From a bacterium (lineage in GTDB: Bacteria; Armatimonadota; Fimbriimonadia; Fimbriimonadales; Fimbriimonadaceae): a stretch of DNA of 64,000 bases. The DNA lies in the NCBI GenBank assembly GCA_027485645.1, contig JAIXQR010000001.1, positions 551,632 through 615,631 of the forward strand. Reading direction: 5' to 3'. The notes under the pieces were generated by a model. It searched no databases. It was given only the letters and a program-made list of their open reading frames with translations, and was not told the origin of the DNA. This document shows, one piece after another, positions 42,885-52,095 of the stretch (within the stretch, counting starts at the first letter, position 1; every line of letters begins with the position of its first letter). The translations under genes and the position numbers were made by a program.

Positions 42885-45800
42885 ATGAAGGGATCGATGA
42901 TTCGCCGTAGTTTGACTCTGGGCTTGGTTCTGCTTGCCGCATGGACCGGGGTGGAGCAGGCAATTGCCCAAACGGTTGACTTCCCGATGCTGAAAGGGAA
43001 CAATGCGCGTACAGGACGAGCCGGAAACCCGCTCTCCTCGACCGCTGGCATTGCAAACCTGCGTTGGTTCACTCCGTATGGCACCGATGAGACCACGACG
43101 GTCGAAGTCGACAACACGGACGCCAGCGACGCCTTCACCCAAATCGACAACGGTTCCAACCCGCTTGCTTATCCGGGCGGTCCGTACGACACCAATGCGT
43201 ATGGCTTGGTCACGACGTTCCCCGTCTATGGTCCTCAAAAGACCACGTACAACAGTGCGACCGAATGGACGCCGCCGATTGTCAACGGAACGACGAACTA
43301 CGAAGCTTCAGGACCTTACTTAGTTGCGCGCCGACGAGCGGCGATCGGGGCAAATCCGGTCGATTACACGTCGCGAAGTCCGTCGTACGTCTACACCCGC
43401 TGTATTCCTTCTGCGGTAGGCAGTGATCCTTCGGTGCCGCTGAACAACGGTCAGCGACGCATTTTCCAGTGGCGCGTCGGTGGTCCGACCAGCTCGGCTC
43501 GACAGTATGCGCTTTACGTTTGGCTTCCAACGGGTCCAACTCGAATCGGTCCAGGCGCCAACGACCTTCTGTATCCGCAGCGCTACTACGTTTACGAAAT
43601 CATTTACGGAAACAACCAGCGCTTCGTCGAAGTCGTGGACACCTATGCATCAGGTGGCGGCTGGGTTCGCCTCGGAGCCGGTGGACGACCTACAAACGTT
43701 CTCTTCCCGTATAGTGGTCGAAACGCGATCCGCGTGAGCCTTCGCAACACCATGCCGCGAGACGACGCTGGCCAGTTGACGATGCCCAACGCGCCGGAAA
43801 ACTACATCGTTTATGCCGATGCCCTGAAGGCGGTTCCGGCTTCTGGTGGATACACGGCCGGACCGGTTGTGAGTGGACTTGGTACTTCGGACATCCGAAC
43901 TCTGGCAGCAAACAACACTGTCACTTCGGAGCAGGTTTCGACTTCTGGCGAGCTCGTCACGCGAACGACCGCGACGATCACCAGCTACAACCACAACTTT
44001 AACTCGTCAAACCTCGCTCGAAACACCCGCTTTACCTACTCGCCGGTCGGCAATTCGATCGGGGAAGGGAACATCGATGACGACAACACTCAGGTCACGT
44101 TTGATGCTGGCTGGACCGTATCGGCTCAGCCCGAATATGTCAACGGTTCGGGCCGAGAGCTTGTCACGACGAACAGCGTTGCGAGCCTTCAGCGAGCTAC
44201 GTACGCCAACAACCTGTCGGATGGCGATTACGAGGTTTACGTCTATCTGCCTGGTGCGTTGACCGGCAAGAACTTCGGCTCCCGAATTCGGTACGAAGTT
44301 TACGAAGGCACTACGGTCACGAACATTGAGGTCAATCAGCAGACCGGTGGTGGCTGGGTGCGACTTGGCGCGCGGCGCTTTAAGCATCGAACCACGACAA
44401 GTGCGACCCAACCGGTTCCGGCGCCGCTTCGAGTTTCGGTAACGAACTACAGCCCCGGCGCGGGCGACGTTGGCCGACTCTCGCTTGCTGACGCCGTTCG
44501 CTTCCGCGGAACGGGAAGCCTCGCTGTCAACTCGACCCCAGTCCTTGCCAGCGTCATCTTGAACCTGAGCGGCGGCGGAACGGGCACCGAGCGAGTCGCG
44601 ATCATTGCCGACGAGTCCGGCCGAATCCACTGCATCGATGCCACCGGTCGAACCGATGGAACCACCGATGTTTACTGGACCTATCCGAGCCTGAAGCGAA
44701 GCGATACGTACATCGACCCTAACCTTTCCGAAGGCATTGATGGACGAACTCCGGCGACGGCGGACTCCGTTCCGGTCGCAGAAATGCCAAACGGATTTGA
44801 CACCAGTTCGGCACTCGTTCAGCGCATCGGCGGCGTGGATTACCTCTACATTGCGGCAACGAACGGGCGCGTGTACTGCCTCGAAATGGCGGGCCGAGGT
44901 GACTACGACACCAGCACTCGAACCCCCGGCACGACTCGCCGTGTTTGGACCTTCCCCGACGATTTCCCCGGCACCGCCAAGGCGACCACGCTTGGAGAAG
45001 CGGCCGGTTCGATCTCGATCGGAGTTGTTTCGGGCCGAACATCGGTGATCATTCCAACTCGAGAAGGTCGCGTTTACGCGGTTGACGCTATTCCGACTGA
45101 TGCACAAGACGCTACGGACAAAACCACGAACATCCGATGGGTCTATCCGCCGGCGAACCAGCCGCCACTTGGCCCGATCACGATGACGCCGTCGGTTGAG
45201 TTTGATCGCGTTTACGTGGGTGCAAACCAAGACACCGATGCTTACAAGCAGCTCATCGCGCTGAACATAAATACCGGCGCACCGGTTTGGTCATTCCCAG
45301 CAACGGCGAATCTTGGAACAAGCAGCGAAACGAGCACGCGAAGCTGGCTCAGCAGCCCGGTCACCGTACCGGCGGCGACGCTTGGCGGCGGAATGCCGAA
45401 CACAGTGTTTGCGCTCAATGAGAACGGATATCTGTTCGCGCTTGACGCAGCAACCGGCGTCCAGCTCTGGAGCTCGAATGAGCTTGGCGCTGGCTCGAAT
45501 ACCAGCTTGACCTACACCGTTCTGAGCACGTTTGACAACCTCGGCTCGCGGGCGAACTCGCCGGTGATCTTGGTGCCAACGGAAGACGGTCGCTTTGTGG
45601 CCATGTTCGCTCGAACAACGGAAACAAACCGGTACGGCACTCGCCGAGCTTGGGAGTACGTCGCCGAGGGCGAAACGATCAATGCCCCAATCGCGGCAGG
45701 AAACAACTTCCTCTACGGGGCTGACTCAATCGGCTTCTTGTACGCGTTCAACAACGACACCGGTTCTCCAATCACGCCTGGCCTTCAGCCAGGACAGGAA

Positions 45801-48800
45801 ACGATCGTTGAGAACGACACTCGCGGTGATATCTTCCGAGAGACAAAGGTTGCGCTCATCACGCGGGAGGCTTATGATCGCCTCCGCTTGGGCTCGACCG
45901 ATCCAAATCACCTGTCTTACAACGATCTGATCGATCCCGGCACCCGCCAGATTCAGCCAGCGTTCCGAGTCACTCGAAGTCCGCTCGCGTTTGAATGGGG
46001 CGAGACGGGCTACTTCGTGGCATACGACTTCCCGTACGTGGTCTCGAACCGATCTAACGGAAACAACGTTCCACCGCCAATCGTGAACTTCAGCTTCTCG
46101 GTGCAGGGCGAAGGGAACCGCAGCTTGCCGGTCGAGGCTCGCCAGTTCCGCAACCCGCTTACCGCGCCGTTGAACCTGGTCGATCCATCGCTCACGAACG
46201 CCGGTTACGCGATCATTGCTTACACCTTGCAGGGTGGCGGTGCAAACGCGCTCCCACCAGGAGCAGCCACGCTTTCGGTCTCCATTTCGAGCCAAGCGAT
46301 TGTCTCCTCGCAGGTTCTGCAGAACATCGCGCTGGACCCAACGCTGAGCCGCGTTGCCTTCTCGGTTGCTAACCCGCTTGCGGTCGTCATGACGCTTGCT
46401 AGCCCGAATGTTGTGCCAGTGGATTCGCCGGTTGGAATCGGATTGAGCCGGTCTCCGTCGAGCCCAGACAACCTTATTAACGGTTCGCCGGACGTTGCCG
46501 GAACCGCCAAGGCGGAGCACAAGCTGCTTCAGACTGCCGGTCAGATTGATCACGGCGCGGCCCGAACGGCTCGCCTGTATATCATCGACCGCTCGATGAT
46601 GTCGCTCGTGCGACCCGATGGGCTCGGTTTGGATAACGTCCGAATCGATCGCGGCGGACTGGCGTGGCAGGGCCAAGGCAACACGGTTTACAAGTCGCTT
46701 GCGACTGCCCTGTATCCGAACTTTGAAGACTTGCCGACGCGAGTACCAAACAACAGCATCGACTACCCAGATATCCGCCAAGAGAACGTTCGAATCACGA
46801 AGGATCCGAACGGACGAACGGAGAATCCGGTCTTTGCGACCGGTGGTGTGAGCTTGAACGCGCCACGAATTTTGGATGGCGGCGCCGAGCGACCTCTGCG
46901 ACAAGGCGACTTGCCTGAGGATCGCGTCTTCAAGGCCACTGTCTTTGACTTTGAAGTTAACGTTCCAAGATTCCAGCCACCTAACGTTGGGCGAGTTCGC
47001 TACAACCAAGGTCTGATTGGCACGGCAGGCGTTCCTGGCGACCCAACTCAGTTGATGACCGATAGCAACGGCACGTTGCTCGATCAGGGATACATTGGAT
47101 CGATGCGGGTCTTCGTTGACTCGCTCCAAAACGGTGCCTTTGAATCCGGACGAGAAGCCTTCCGAACGTTCTCGGTGTCGGCCAGCGTTCTCGCTCAAGA
47201 GAAGCTTAGAGTCATCACTCCAACGGTCGATCCGAGCTCGAATGAGAGCATCGTTGACCTTGGATCGCTACCAGGTGGAGCTGGAAAAGTCCTGACCGCT
47301 GGTACCTACGGCCCCGGCACCTCGCGCTTCAGCCCAACCTTCAAGAACTTCACCGTTCTCAACGAAGGAAACGTCAACATGCTGAACGTTCGGCTTGCCA
47401 AGACCTTCCGCCCTGGCGGCGCTTCGGCAACCTCGCCGTTTGCCTTCGAAAGCCGAACGAACGACCAGCAAGCCTGGTTGGATGGTTCGCTTGATCTGTG
47501 GGCTAACTTCGGTGTGGACTTTGCTCCGACCTACAGCGGCACGAACCGGCAGATCATCCAGAAGTCGCGTGTAACCGACTCCGTTCCAACGCAGCTGGTG
47601 GTTAACCCATCGCGCCGAGAAAACGCGGTACTGGGTGTCGCGAGCTCGCCATTGATCTCGGGTCTCCCTTCGGCGGAACCAAGCGTTTCGGTAACCGTAC
47701 CGATCGGATTCCCGGTCGGAACGTACAGCCAGGTCGTCCGGGTCATCGAAAACCAGACCTTGACCGACGCCCGCCCAGAATCGCTGGACGGAATCAACTC
47801 GACCGGTGGTCGCGTGATGGAAACATTTAGCGATCCGTCGTTCCGATTGATCTTCAAGAACCGAGAATCGCGGCTGACCAACCGGGCAACGACGTATTCC
47901 GATCCGCAGGTGGACAACTTGCTGGCCGCGAACTCGACGCTGGCCTATAAGAACATTCAGCCGTCGATCTTGCGAACGATGGGCGGACACTTGGCTCTGG
48001 CTTGGTCTAGCAACCGACCTCAGGCCGTTCCGACGCCTGGCGCGCCAACCGACGTGTTGGTCAACGAGCCATGGCGCATCTACTTCTCTGGATTGGGCTC
48101 TGCGGCGACGTTTAACGACACCACCGTGGCAACCCCCGGCGGCGCCGGATACTCCGCGATTCGAGATCTGAACTTCTGGAACGCGGCAAGCACAAATTCT
48201 TGGTGGAGAGGCAGTGCATCGAGCACTTCTGGCTACCCAGCACCGGGTTCCAACTTTGCAACGCTCTTCGGCCTTCCGGTCGCTCCGGATGCGAACTCGA
48301 TTCGGTTCTATCATCCAAGCTTCCCAGCCACGGGTAACGGGAATGCGACGAATCCTGGAGTCGTCTCGACCGCATACGGCAGTACCGTGATGGCGTTTGT
48401 CGGCGAAGCACGAGACGGCAGCGGACAGCAGATCAGCCGCATCTTTGCCAGCGAAGTCACGGTCGACGCAAACGGCGTCGTCGTTGCCTCTGACCCGATT
48501 CCGCTACCGTTCGATTCGACCTCACGAAAGGGCAAACCAGCCGTGATTCAGACCGGACCGAATACGGCAATCGTGTTCTATCCGGCGACTTCGGGCAACT
48601 TCACCGGATTGATGGCCGCGAACCTGAATGCCGCGGTTGACCCGCTCACGGGAAGCCGATGGAGCGCGCCGATGTCGATTCCGTTCGGAAGCACCTTCGA
48701 AAGCATCGCGGGTGTATCGGGCGTGCTGCGCAACTATCAGGCCAACCCGCTGACGCCGCTGATCGAGCTGGTCGTCACCGGCAAGGTCCGAGGCGTGTCG

Positions 48801-49832
48801 AACGCGGAAGGCTTCATTGTCCGCTTGCAGCCGAGCGGCAGCCCGCTGACCTTGCCAGCGCTCAATGGCGGCATGAACCCGACTGCCTTGGCATATCCGT
48901 TCCAAGGACGCACGGAGCAAGTAACGTACGTTTCTTCTGGCCTCTACCGAGCGCAGGGCGTCATGTGGAACTATCAGCAGCCGATTGGGCTGTCGATGAC
49001 CCTAAACGGATCTACAACGGACATTCTGCGGGCGGGAACGCGCAACGTAGATCCGCAGACGGGAATTGTTTCCTACGACACGATTCTCGGCGGAAAGGTC
49101 TATCTGGAGCCATCGAACGGAAAGGTCCGGTTCAGCTCCGGCGTACCGCCGCGAAATGGCGTGCTGCTGTTGCAGTACTCGCCATACTTCCTCCGACTCA
49201 CCGATGGCTCGGTTGGCTATAACACGCCAAGCGTGGCCTTCGATAACCACCGAACGAGCGACATCTCCTGGTGGGATAACGGAGCATGGAACGATGCGCG
49301 GCTTCGAAACGACCGAGTGGTGACCACGTTTGTTCGGGAAGGTGGTGCCGGCCAGGCGCCTCGACCGGTCATGCGCTCACTCCGACTTGGCGTTCGCTTG
49401 CCATTCAACTTTGCGACCGACGACAGCGGGTATCCCGTGTCGGTCGCCGTCTCCGGAAACACTCAGCCATTCATGGTTGATCCGGTGACAAAATCGATCT
49501 ACTTCACGGCAGCAGATGAGGGTCGTGCCGTGACGGTCACCTATAGTGCATACTTGCCCGGACCGGGACAAGGAACGGTCAGTTCGTTCTCCACCGGGGC
49601 GACGGTAGGATTGATCGACGAAACAGTCGAATCGATTGTGCCGATCGAACAGGCCGTGAACGAAAGCGGACTTTCGATGTTCTTGGATCCTTTTGATCCA
49701 AATTCCTCGGACGTTCGGCTAAGACGACCGACAATGTTGTGGATGGTTTGGTCTAGTACCAGAGCTGGCTCGCCAGATCTGTACCTCCAAACATACGCAC
49801 CACGGCTTGCTCCGGCAGGCTCTGGAAAGTAA
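42885..49832 (+). CDS. Giant secreted PQQ-propeller / golvesin-like protein, 2315 residues
   Basis: Signal peptide (SLTLGLVLLAAWTGVEQAIAQ). Two golvesin/xanthan-lyase-CBD-like domains end at about residues 258 and 487, each with a Y-x-V-Y-x-x-L-P-x-G strand and a GGGWVRLGA motif. A PQQ-like beta-propeller follows at about 560-1000, with repeated aromatic blades (VYWTYP, VWTFPD, IRWVYPP, PVWSFPA, QLWSS and AWEYVAEG). After these lie CARDB/Ig-like segments (FTVLNEGNVNMLNVRLAKTF) and a C-terminal part ending MVWSSTRAGSPDLYLQTY. ATG 42885 is assumed; ATG 42897 is also possible. It is the last gene of the operon; a hairpin follows. Probably a cell-surface or secreted adhesin/scaffold, by inference. 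Confidence 0.78.
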   Translation: MKGSMIRRSLTLGLVLLAAWTGVEQAIAQTVDFPMLKGNNARTGRAGNPLSSTAGIANLRWFTPYGTDETTTVEVDNTDASDAFTQIDNGSNPLAYPGGPYDTNAYGLVTTFPVYGPQKTTYNSATEWTPPIVNGTTNYEASGPYLVARRRAAIGANPVDYTSRSPSYVYTRCIPSAVGSDPSVPLNNGQRRIFQWRVGGPTSSARQYALYVWLPTGPTRIGPGANDLLYPQRYYVYEIIYGNNQRFVEVVDTYASGGGWVRLGAGGRPTNVLFPYSGRNAIRVSLRNTMPRDDAGQLTMPNAPENYIVYADALKAVPASGGYTAGPVVSGLGTSDIRTLAANNTVTSEQVSTSGELVTRTTATITSYNHNFNSSNLARNTRFTYSPVGNSIGEGNIDDDNTQVTFDAGWTVSAQPEYVNGSGRELVTTNSVASLQRATYANNLSDGDYEVYVYLPGALTGKNFGSRIRYEVYEGTTVTNIEVNQQTGGGWVRLGARRFKHRTTTSATQPVPAPLRVSVTNYSPGAGDVGRLSLADAVRFRGTGSLAVNSTPVLASVILNLSGGGTGTERVAIIADESGRIHCIDATGRTDGTTDVYWTYPSLKRSDTYIDPNLSEGIDGRTPATADSVPVAEMPNGFDTSSALVQRIGGVDYLYIAATNGRVYCLEMAGRGDYDTSTRTPGTTRRVWTFPDDFPGTAKATTLGEAAGSISIGVVSGRTSVIIPTREGRVYAVDAIPTDAQDATDKTTNIRWVYPPANQPPLGPITMTPSVEFDRVYVGANQDTDAYKQLIALNINTGAPVWSFPATANLGTSSETSTRSWLSSPVTVPAATLGGGMPNTVFALNENGYLFALDAATGVQLWSSNELGAGSNTSLTYTVLSTFDNLGSRANSPVILVPTEDGRFVAMFARTTETNRYGTRRAWEYVAEGETINAPIAAGNNFLYGADSIGFLYAFNNDTGSPITPGLQPGQETIVENDTRGDIFRETKVALITREAYDRLRLGSTDPNHLSYNDLIDPGTRQIQPAFRVTRSPLAFEWGETGYFVAYDFPYVVSNRSNGNNVPPPIVNFSFSVQGEGNRSLPVEARQFRNPLTAPLNLVDPSLTNAGYAIIAYTLQGGGANALPPGAATLSVSISSQAIVSSQVLQNIALDPTLSRVAFSVANPLAVVMTLASPNVVPVDSPVGIGLSRSPSSPDNLINGSPDVAGTAKAEHKLLQTAGQIDHGAARTARLYIIDRSMMSLVRPDGLGLDNVRIDRGGLAWQGQGNTVYKSLATALYPNFEDLPTRVPNNSIDYPDIRQENVRITKDPNGRTENPVFATGGVSLNAPRILDGGAERPLRQGDLPEDRVFKATVFDFEVNVPRFQPPNVGRVRYNQGLIGTAGVPGDPTQLMTDSNGTLLDQGYIGSMRVFVDSLQNGAFESGREAFRTFSVSASVLAQEKLRVITPTVDPSSNESIVDLGSLPGGAGKVLTAGTYGPGTSRFSPTFKNFTVLNEGNVNMLNVRLAKTFRPGGASATSPFAFESRTNDQQAWLDGSLDLWANFGVDFAPTYSGTNRQIIQKSRVTDSVPTQLVVNPSRRENAVLGVASSPLISGLPSAEPSVSVTVPIGFPVGTYSQVVRVIENQTLTDARPESLDGINSTGGRVMETFSDPSFRLIFKNRESRLTNRATTYSDPQVDNLLAANSTLAYKNIQPSILRTMGGHLALAWSSNRPQAVPTPGAPTDVLVNEPWRIYFSGLGSAATFNDTTVATPGGAGYSAIRDLNFWNAASTNSWWRGSASSTSGYPAPGSNFATLFGLPVAPDANSIRFYHPSFPATGNGNATNPGVVSTAYGSTVMAFVGEARDGSGQQISRIFASEVTVDANGVVVASDPIPLPFDSTSRKGKPAVIQTGPNTAIVFYPATSGNFTGLMAANLNAAVDPLTGSRWSAPMSIPFGSTFESIAGVSGVLRNYQANPLTPLIELVVTGKVRGVSNAEGFIVRLQPSGSPLTLPALNGGMNPTALAYPFQGRTEQVTYVSSGLYRAQGVMWNYQQPIGLSMTLNGSTTDILRAGTRNVDPQTGIVSYDTILGGKVYLEPSNGKVRFSSGVPPRNGVLLLQYSPYFLRLTDGSVGYNTPSVAFDNHRTSDISWWDNGAWNDARLRNDRVVTTFVREGGAGQAPRPVMRSLRLGVRLPFNFATDDSGYPVSVAVSGNTQPFMVDPVTKSIYFTAADEGRAVTVTYSAYLPGPGQGTVSSFSTGATVGLIDETVESIVPIEQAVNESGLSMFLDPFDPNSSDVRLRRPTMLWMVWSSTRAGSPDLYLQTYAPRLAPAGSGK

Positions 49833-49848
49833 AGGTTTGTTAACAATT

Positions 49849-49878
49849 GGAGATTCAGGACGCAAAGTTCTGGTCTCC
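49849..49878 (+). terminator. Terminator-like hairpin after the giant-protein operon
   Basis: GGAGA plus TCAGGAC (49849-49861, one bulged T) pairs with GTTCTGG plus TCTCC (49867-49878), including two wobble pairs, around a GCAAA loop. It is followed by TCTTGTAT, a poor U-tract. It lies 17 bases after the 2315-residue gene. Confidence 0.5.
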
Positions 49879-49904
49879 TCTTGTATAACGAACCGTTGAG
49901 ATGT

Positions 49905-49941
49905 GAGAACCCGTCCTTGAAGGGCGTTAGGATGGGTTCTC
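49905..49941. promoter_or_regulatory. 12-bp hairpin upstream of the pilM promoter
   Basis: GAGAACCCGTCC (49905-49916) pairs with GGATGGGTTCTC (49930-49941), with a single G-U wobble and a 13-base loop. It ends eight bases before the -35 box of the pilM promoter. Without a T-tract it could be an operator for a dimeric regulator or a second, factor-assisted terminator. Confidence 0.4.
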
Positions 49942-49948
49942 AATGCTG

Positions 49949-49978
49949 TTGACAGGTTCAACAGCCGAGTGATACTAT
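49949..49978 (+). promoter_or_regulatory. Putative pilM operon promoter
   Basis: Consensus -35 TTGACA at 49949-49954, then 18 bp, then TACTAT (49973-49978) preceded by TG at 49970-49971, giving an extended -10. Transcription should begin near 49985. A GGGGGAGAGGG run before the pilM start (49993-50003) provides the ribosome-binding site. Confidence 0.65.
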
Positions 49979-50013
49979 GAACGCCCAGTGAAGGGGGAGA
50001 GGGAAGTCGCGGG

Positions 50014-51213
50014 ATGGCGAAAAAGCTAACAAGCGTGCTTGGAATCGACATTGGAAGTCGGAAAATCAAAGTTTGTGAGGTACGGACACAGGGACGAGAA
50101 CCTGTTGTAACCGCCCTCGCAATCGTTGATACGCCCGAAGGCGCTGTCGATCACCAAGGTATTTATAATGCAGAGGCAGTCAGTGCTGCTCTCAAGCAAG
50201 CGATTGCACAGTCAGGCGCCGGTTCCGGCCCTGCTGTCGTAACGATTGCCGGTCAGAGCTCGGTTTTGGTTCGAACGCTTGAGGTTCCAAAAATGAACCC
50301 AGCGGACCTTAAGGAGCATATGCAATGGGAGATCAGCCGAAACATCCCGTTTGCAGAAAGCACCGTGGTCTCGGACTTCAAGCCGCTTGGCGGCGACGAT
50401 CCAGCTTCGGCAAACATGGACGTCGTTATGGCCATGGCACCACAGTCGGCCATCGACACCGTGGTTGACGTCGTCAAGAAGGCCGGTCGACAGATCGCTG
50501 CCATCGACGTTGAACCGCTAAGCATGGCTCGCTCCCTGCAGATTAGCTACGGCGATGAGTTCGCCGACAAGACGATTTGCTTTGTTGACATGGGTGGCAC
50601 CACTTGCGCCATCAACATCTACTACGGAAGCAAGCTCATCATGCCTCGCCAGATTCCAATCGGCGGAGACTTGATCACAAAGGCGATTGCCGATGATCGA
50701 GTCATTCCGATTTCGGACGCTGAAGCGGTGAAGCTGAACGAGCTCGTGATTCCTGAAAACGCGGCCGAAGCTCGATCGGCGGTTGTTAACCCGTTTGACG
50801 TTCCTGGGGTTCCAACCCAGGAGTTCCAGCCTTACAATCCGTTCTCGGATGACCCGGTTCCGGCTGCCGAGCCTTCGACCGAAATTGCTCCTGCATCGAT
50901 GGGCGCTTCTGACCGTCTCTTTAATGCAGTGGCCCCAATTTTGGACGACTTCATTTCAGAAATCCGCCGTTCGGTGGACTACTTCCAAAGCCGAGGCGGA
51001 ACGGTCGACCGCATTGTGATGGCTGGAGGCGGATCGAAGATCAAAGGACTCAACGACTTCGTCTCTAAGAGTGTCGGCGTCCAGTGTGACGCGTACGACC
51101 CAACTCGCCGTCTAAATGTCAACGCGAAGAAGGTCACGCCTGAGTTCGTTCACGAGCATCAGCAAGAGTTCGCAATGGCAATTGGCAATGGACTGTACAT
51201 CTTCTTCGATTGA
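50014..51213 (+). CDS. pilM: Type IV pilus assembly protein PilM
   Basis: Actin-like ATPase-fold protein on the cytoplasmic side of the inner membrane that binds the PilN tail. FtsA/PilM motifs are visible: SVLGIDIGSRKIKVCEV (phosphate 1), the VVTIAGQSSVLVRTLEVPKM segment, LKEHMQWEISRNIPF, CFVDMGGTTCAINIYYG (phosphate 2) and VMAGGGSKIKGLNDFV (adenosine motif). About 40 extra Pro/Ala-rich residues (PGVPTQEFQPYNPFSDD and following) are inserted near residue 265-305. It heads the pilMNOP-secretin operon behind a good promoter. Confidence 0.94.
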   Translation: MAKKLTSVLGIDIGSRKIKVCEVRTQGREPVVTALAIVDTPEGAVDHQGIYNAEAVSAALKQAIAQSGAGSGPAVVTIAGQSSVLVRTLEVPKMNPADLKEHMQWEISRNIPFAESTVVSDFKPLGGDDPASANMDVVMAMAPQSAIDTVVDVVKKAGRQIAAIDVEPLSMARSLQISYGDEFADKTICFVDMGGTTCAINIYYGSKLIMPRQIPIGGDLITKAIADDRVIPISDAEAVKLNELVIPENAAEARSAVVNPFDVPGVPTQEFQPYNPFSDDPVPAAEPSTEIAPASMGASDRLFNAVAPILDDFISEIRRSVDYFQSRGGTVDRIVMAGGGSKIKGLNDFVSKSVGVQCDAYDPTRRLNVNAKKVTPEFVHEHQQEFAMAIGNGLYIFFD

Positions 51214-51222
51214 GGTGAATGC

Positions 51223-52095
51223 ATGAAGCTGAACCTACTTCCACAAACCGTATCGACGGCGAACAAGAGTCGCAATGCCTGGATCGGCTCGATCCTGATT
51301 GCGATTGTTGGAATCGCCGCCGGAGTCGGACTCACCGTCATCTCCTCACAAAAACTTGCTGATGCCAAGGCCCGAGAAGCCGAATTGCGGCCTCAGGCTG
51401 CCTCGGTTGTTGCCCTTGCGGCGCAAGCGGACGAGGTCATAGCAAAGGGATCGGACATCATCCGAAACTCCACCCTTGCCAATGACATGATCAAGAACAA
51501 TTCGAAGTACCCCGATCTCTACGATAAGGTGCTCACTCGAATTCCGCGCTTCTTCCGAGTCACCACGCTTTCTGCGCAAGCAACGGGCGATCAGTCCGCC
51601 GTCGTAACGATCGACGGAGTGCTTGATACCTACCAGCAGTACTCAGATCTTGCTCTTAGCCTGCTTCGCATCCCAGGAGTTACCTCGGTGCAGCGAAGCG
51701 GAATCGTTGACCGAAACCTCGTGATTCCTGGAATCGACGAAGTTGACCAGTACGGTCGACCTCGAACGAGCAACACGGCAGAAGCGATTCCGGACAACGA
51801 AATCGATCGACTTGCTTACTACGAACGACAGGGTGCGATTCGAGAGGCGACGGGAGTTGGTGGCTTTGGTGACACGACGACGACCCAACGACTTGCCGGT
51901 CCAAACAGCTCACTTGTTCGTATGGTGATCAATATCTCCGCTAACCTTCAGGTCCCAGACGTTCGAGGAACGCTGCAGGGCACGGGTGGTGGCGGTGCGG
52001 CAGCGGCTCCTGGCATTCCAGCCGGAATCCCTGGTCGAGGAACGACAACTGGCCCAGCTGGCGGCGGCGGTAGCGCTCAGCAGGAAGTAGATTAA
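51223..52095 (+). CDS. pilN: Type IV pilus alignment protein PilN
   Basis: Inner-membrane protein whose short cytoplasmic tail docks on PilM. The first residues MKLNLLPQ match the conserved PilN tail (I-N-L-L-P). One membrane helix (about 20-42), a coiled-coil region (KLADAKAREAELRPQAA) and a ferredoxin-like periplasmic domain (VTIDGVLDTYQQYSDLALSLLRIPGV) follow. The C-terminus is a Gly/Pro/Ala tail of about 40 residues, absent from typical PilN. The stop overlaps the pilO start by one base (TAATG). Confidence 0.88.
   Translation: MKLNLLPQTVSTANKSRNAWIGSILIAIVGIAAGVGLTVISSQKLADAKAREAELRPQAASVVALAAQADEVIAKGSDIIRNSTLANDMIKNNSKYPDLYDKVLTRIPRFFRVTTLSAQATGDQSAVVTIDGVLDTYQQYSDLALSLLRIPGVTSVQRSGIVDRNLVIPGIDEVDQYGRPRTSNTAEAIPDNEIDRLAYYERQGAIREATGVGGFGDTTTTQRLAGPNSSLVRMVINISANLQVPDVRGTLQGTGGGGAAAAPGIPAGIPGRGTTTGPAGGGGSAQQEVD

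Noticed and set aside
45726-47198. 490-residue minus-strand ORF inside the 2315-residue gene
   Set aside because: No recognisable motifs; it lies entirely within the propeller protein, whose frame is continuous and domain-like.
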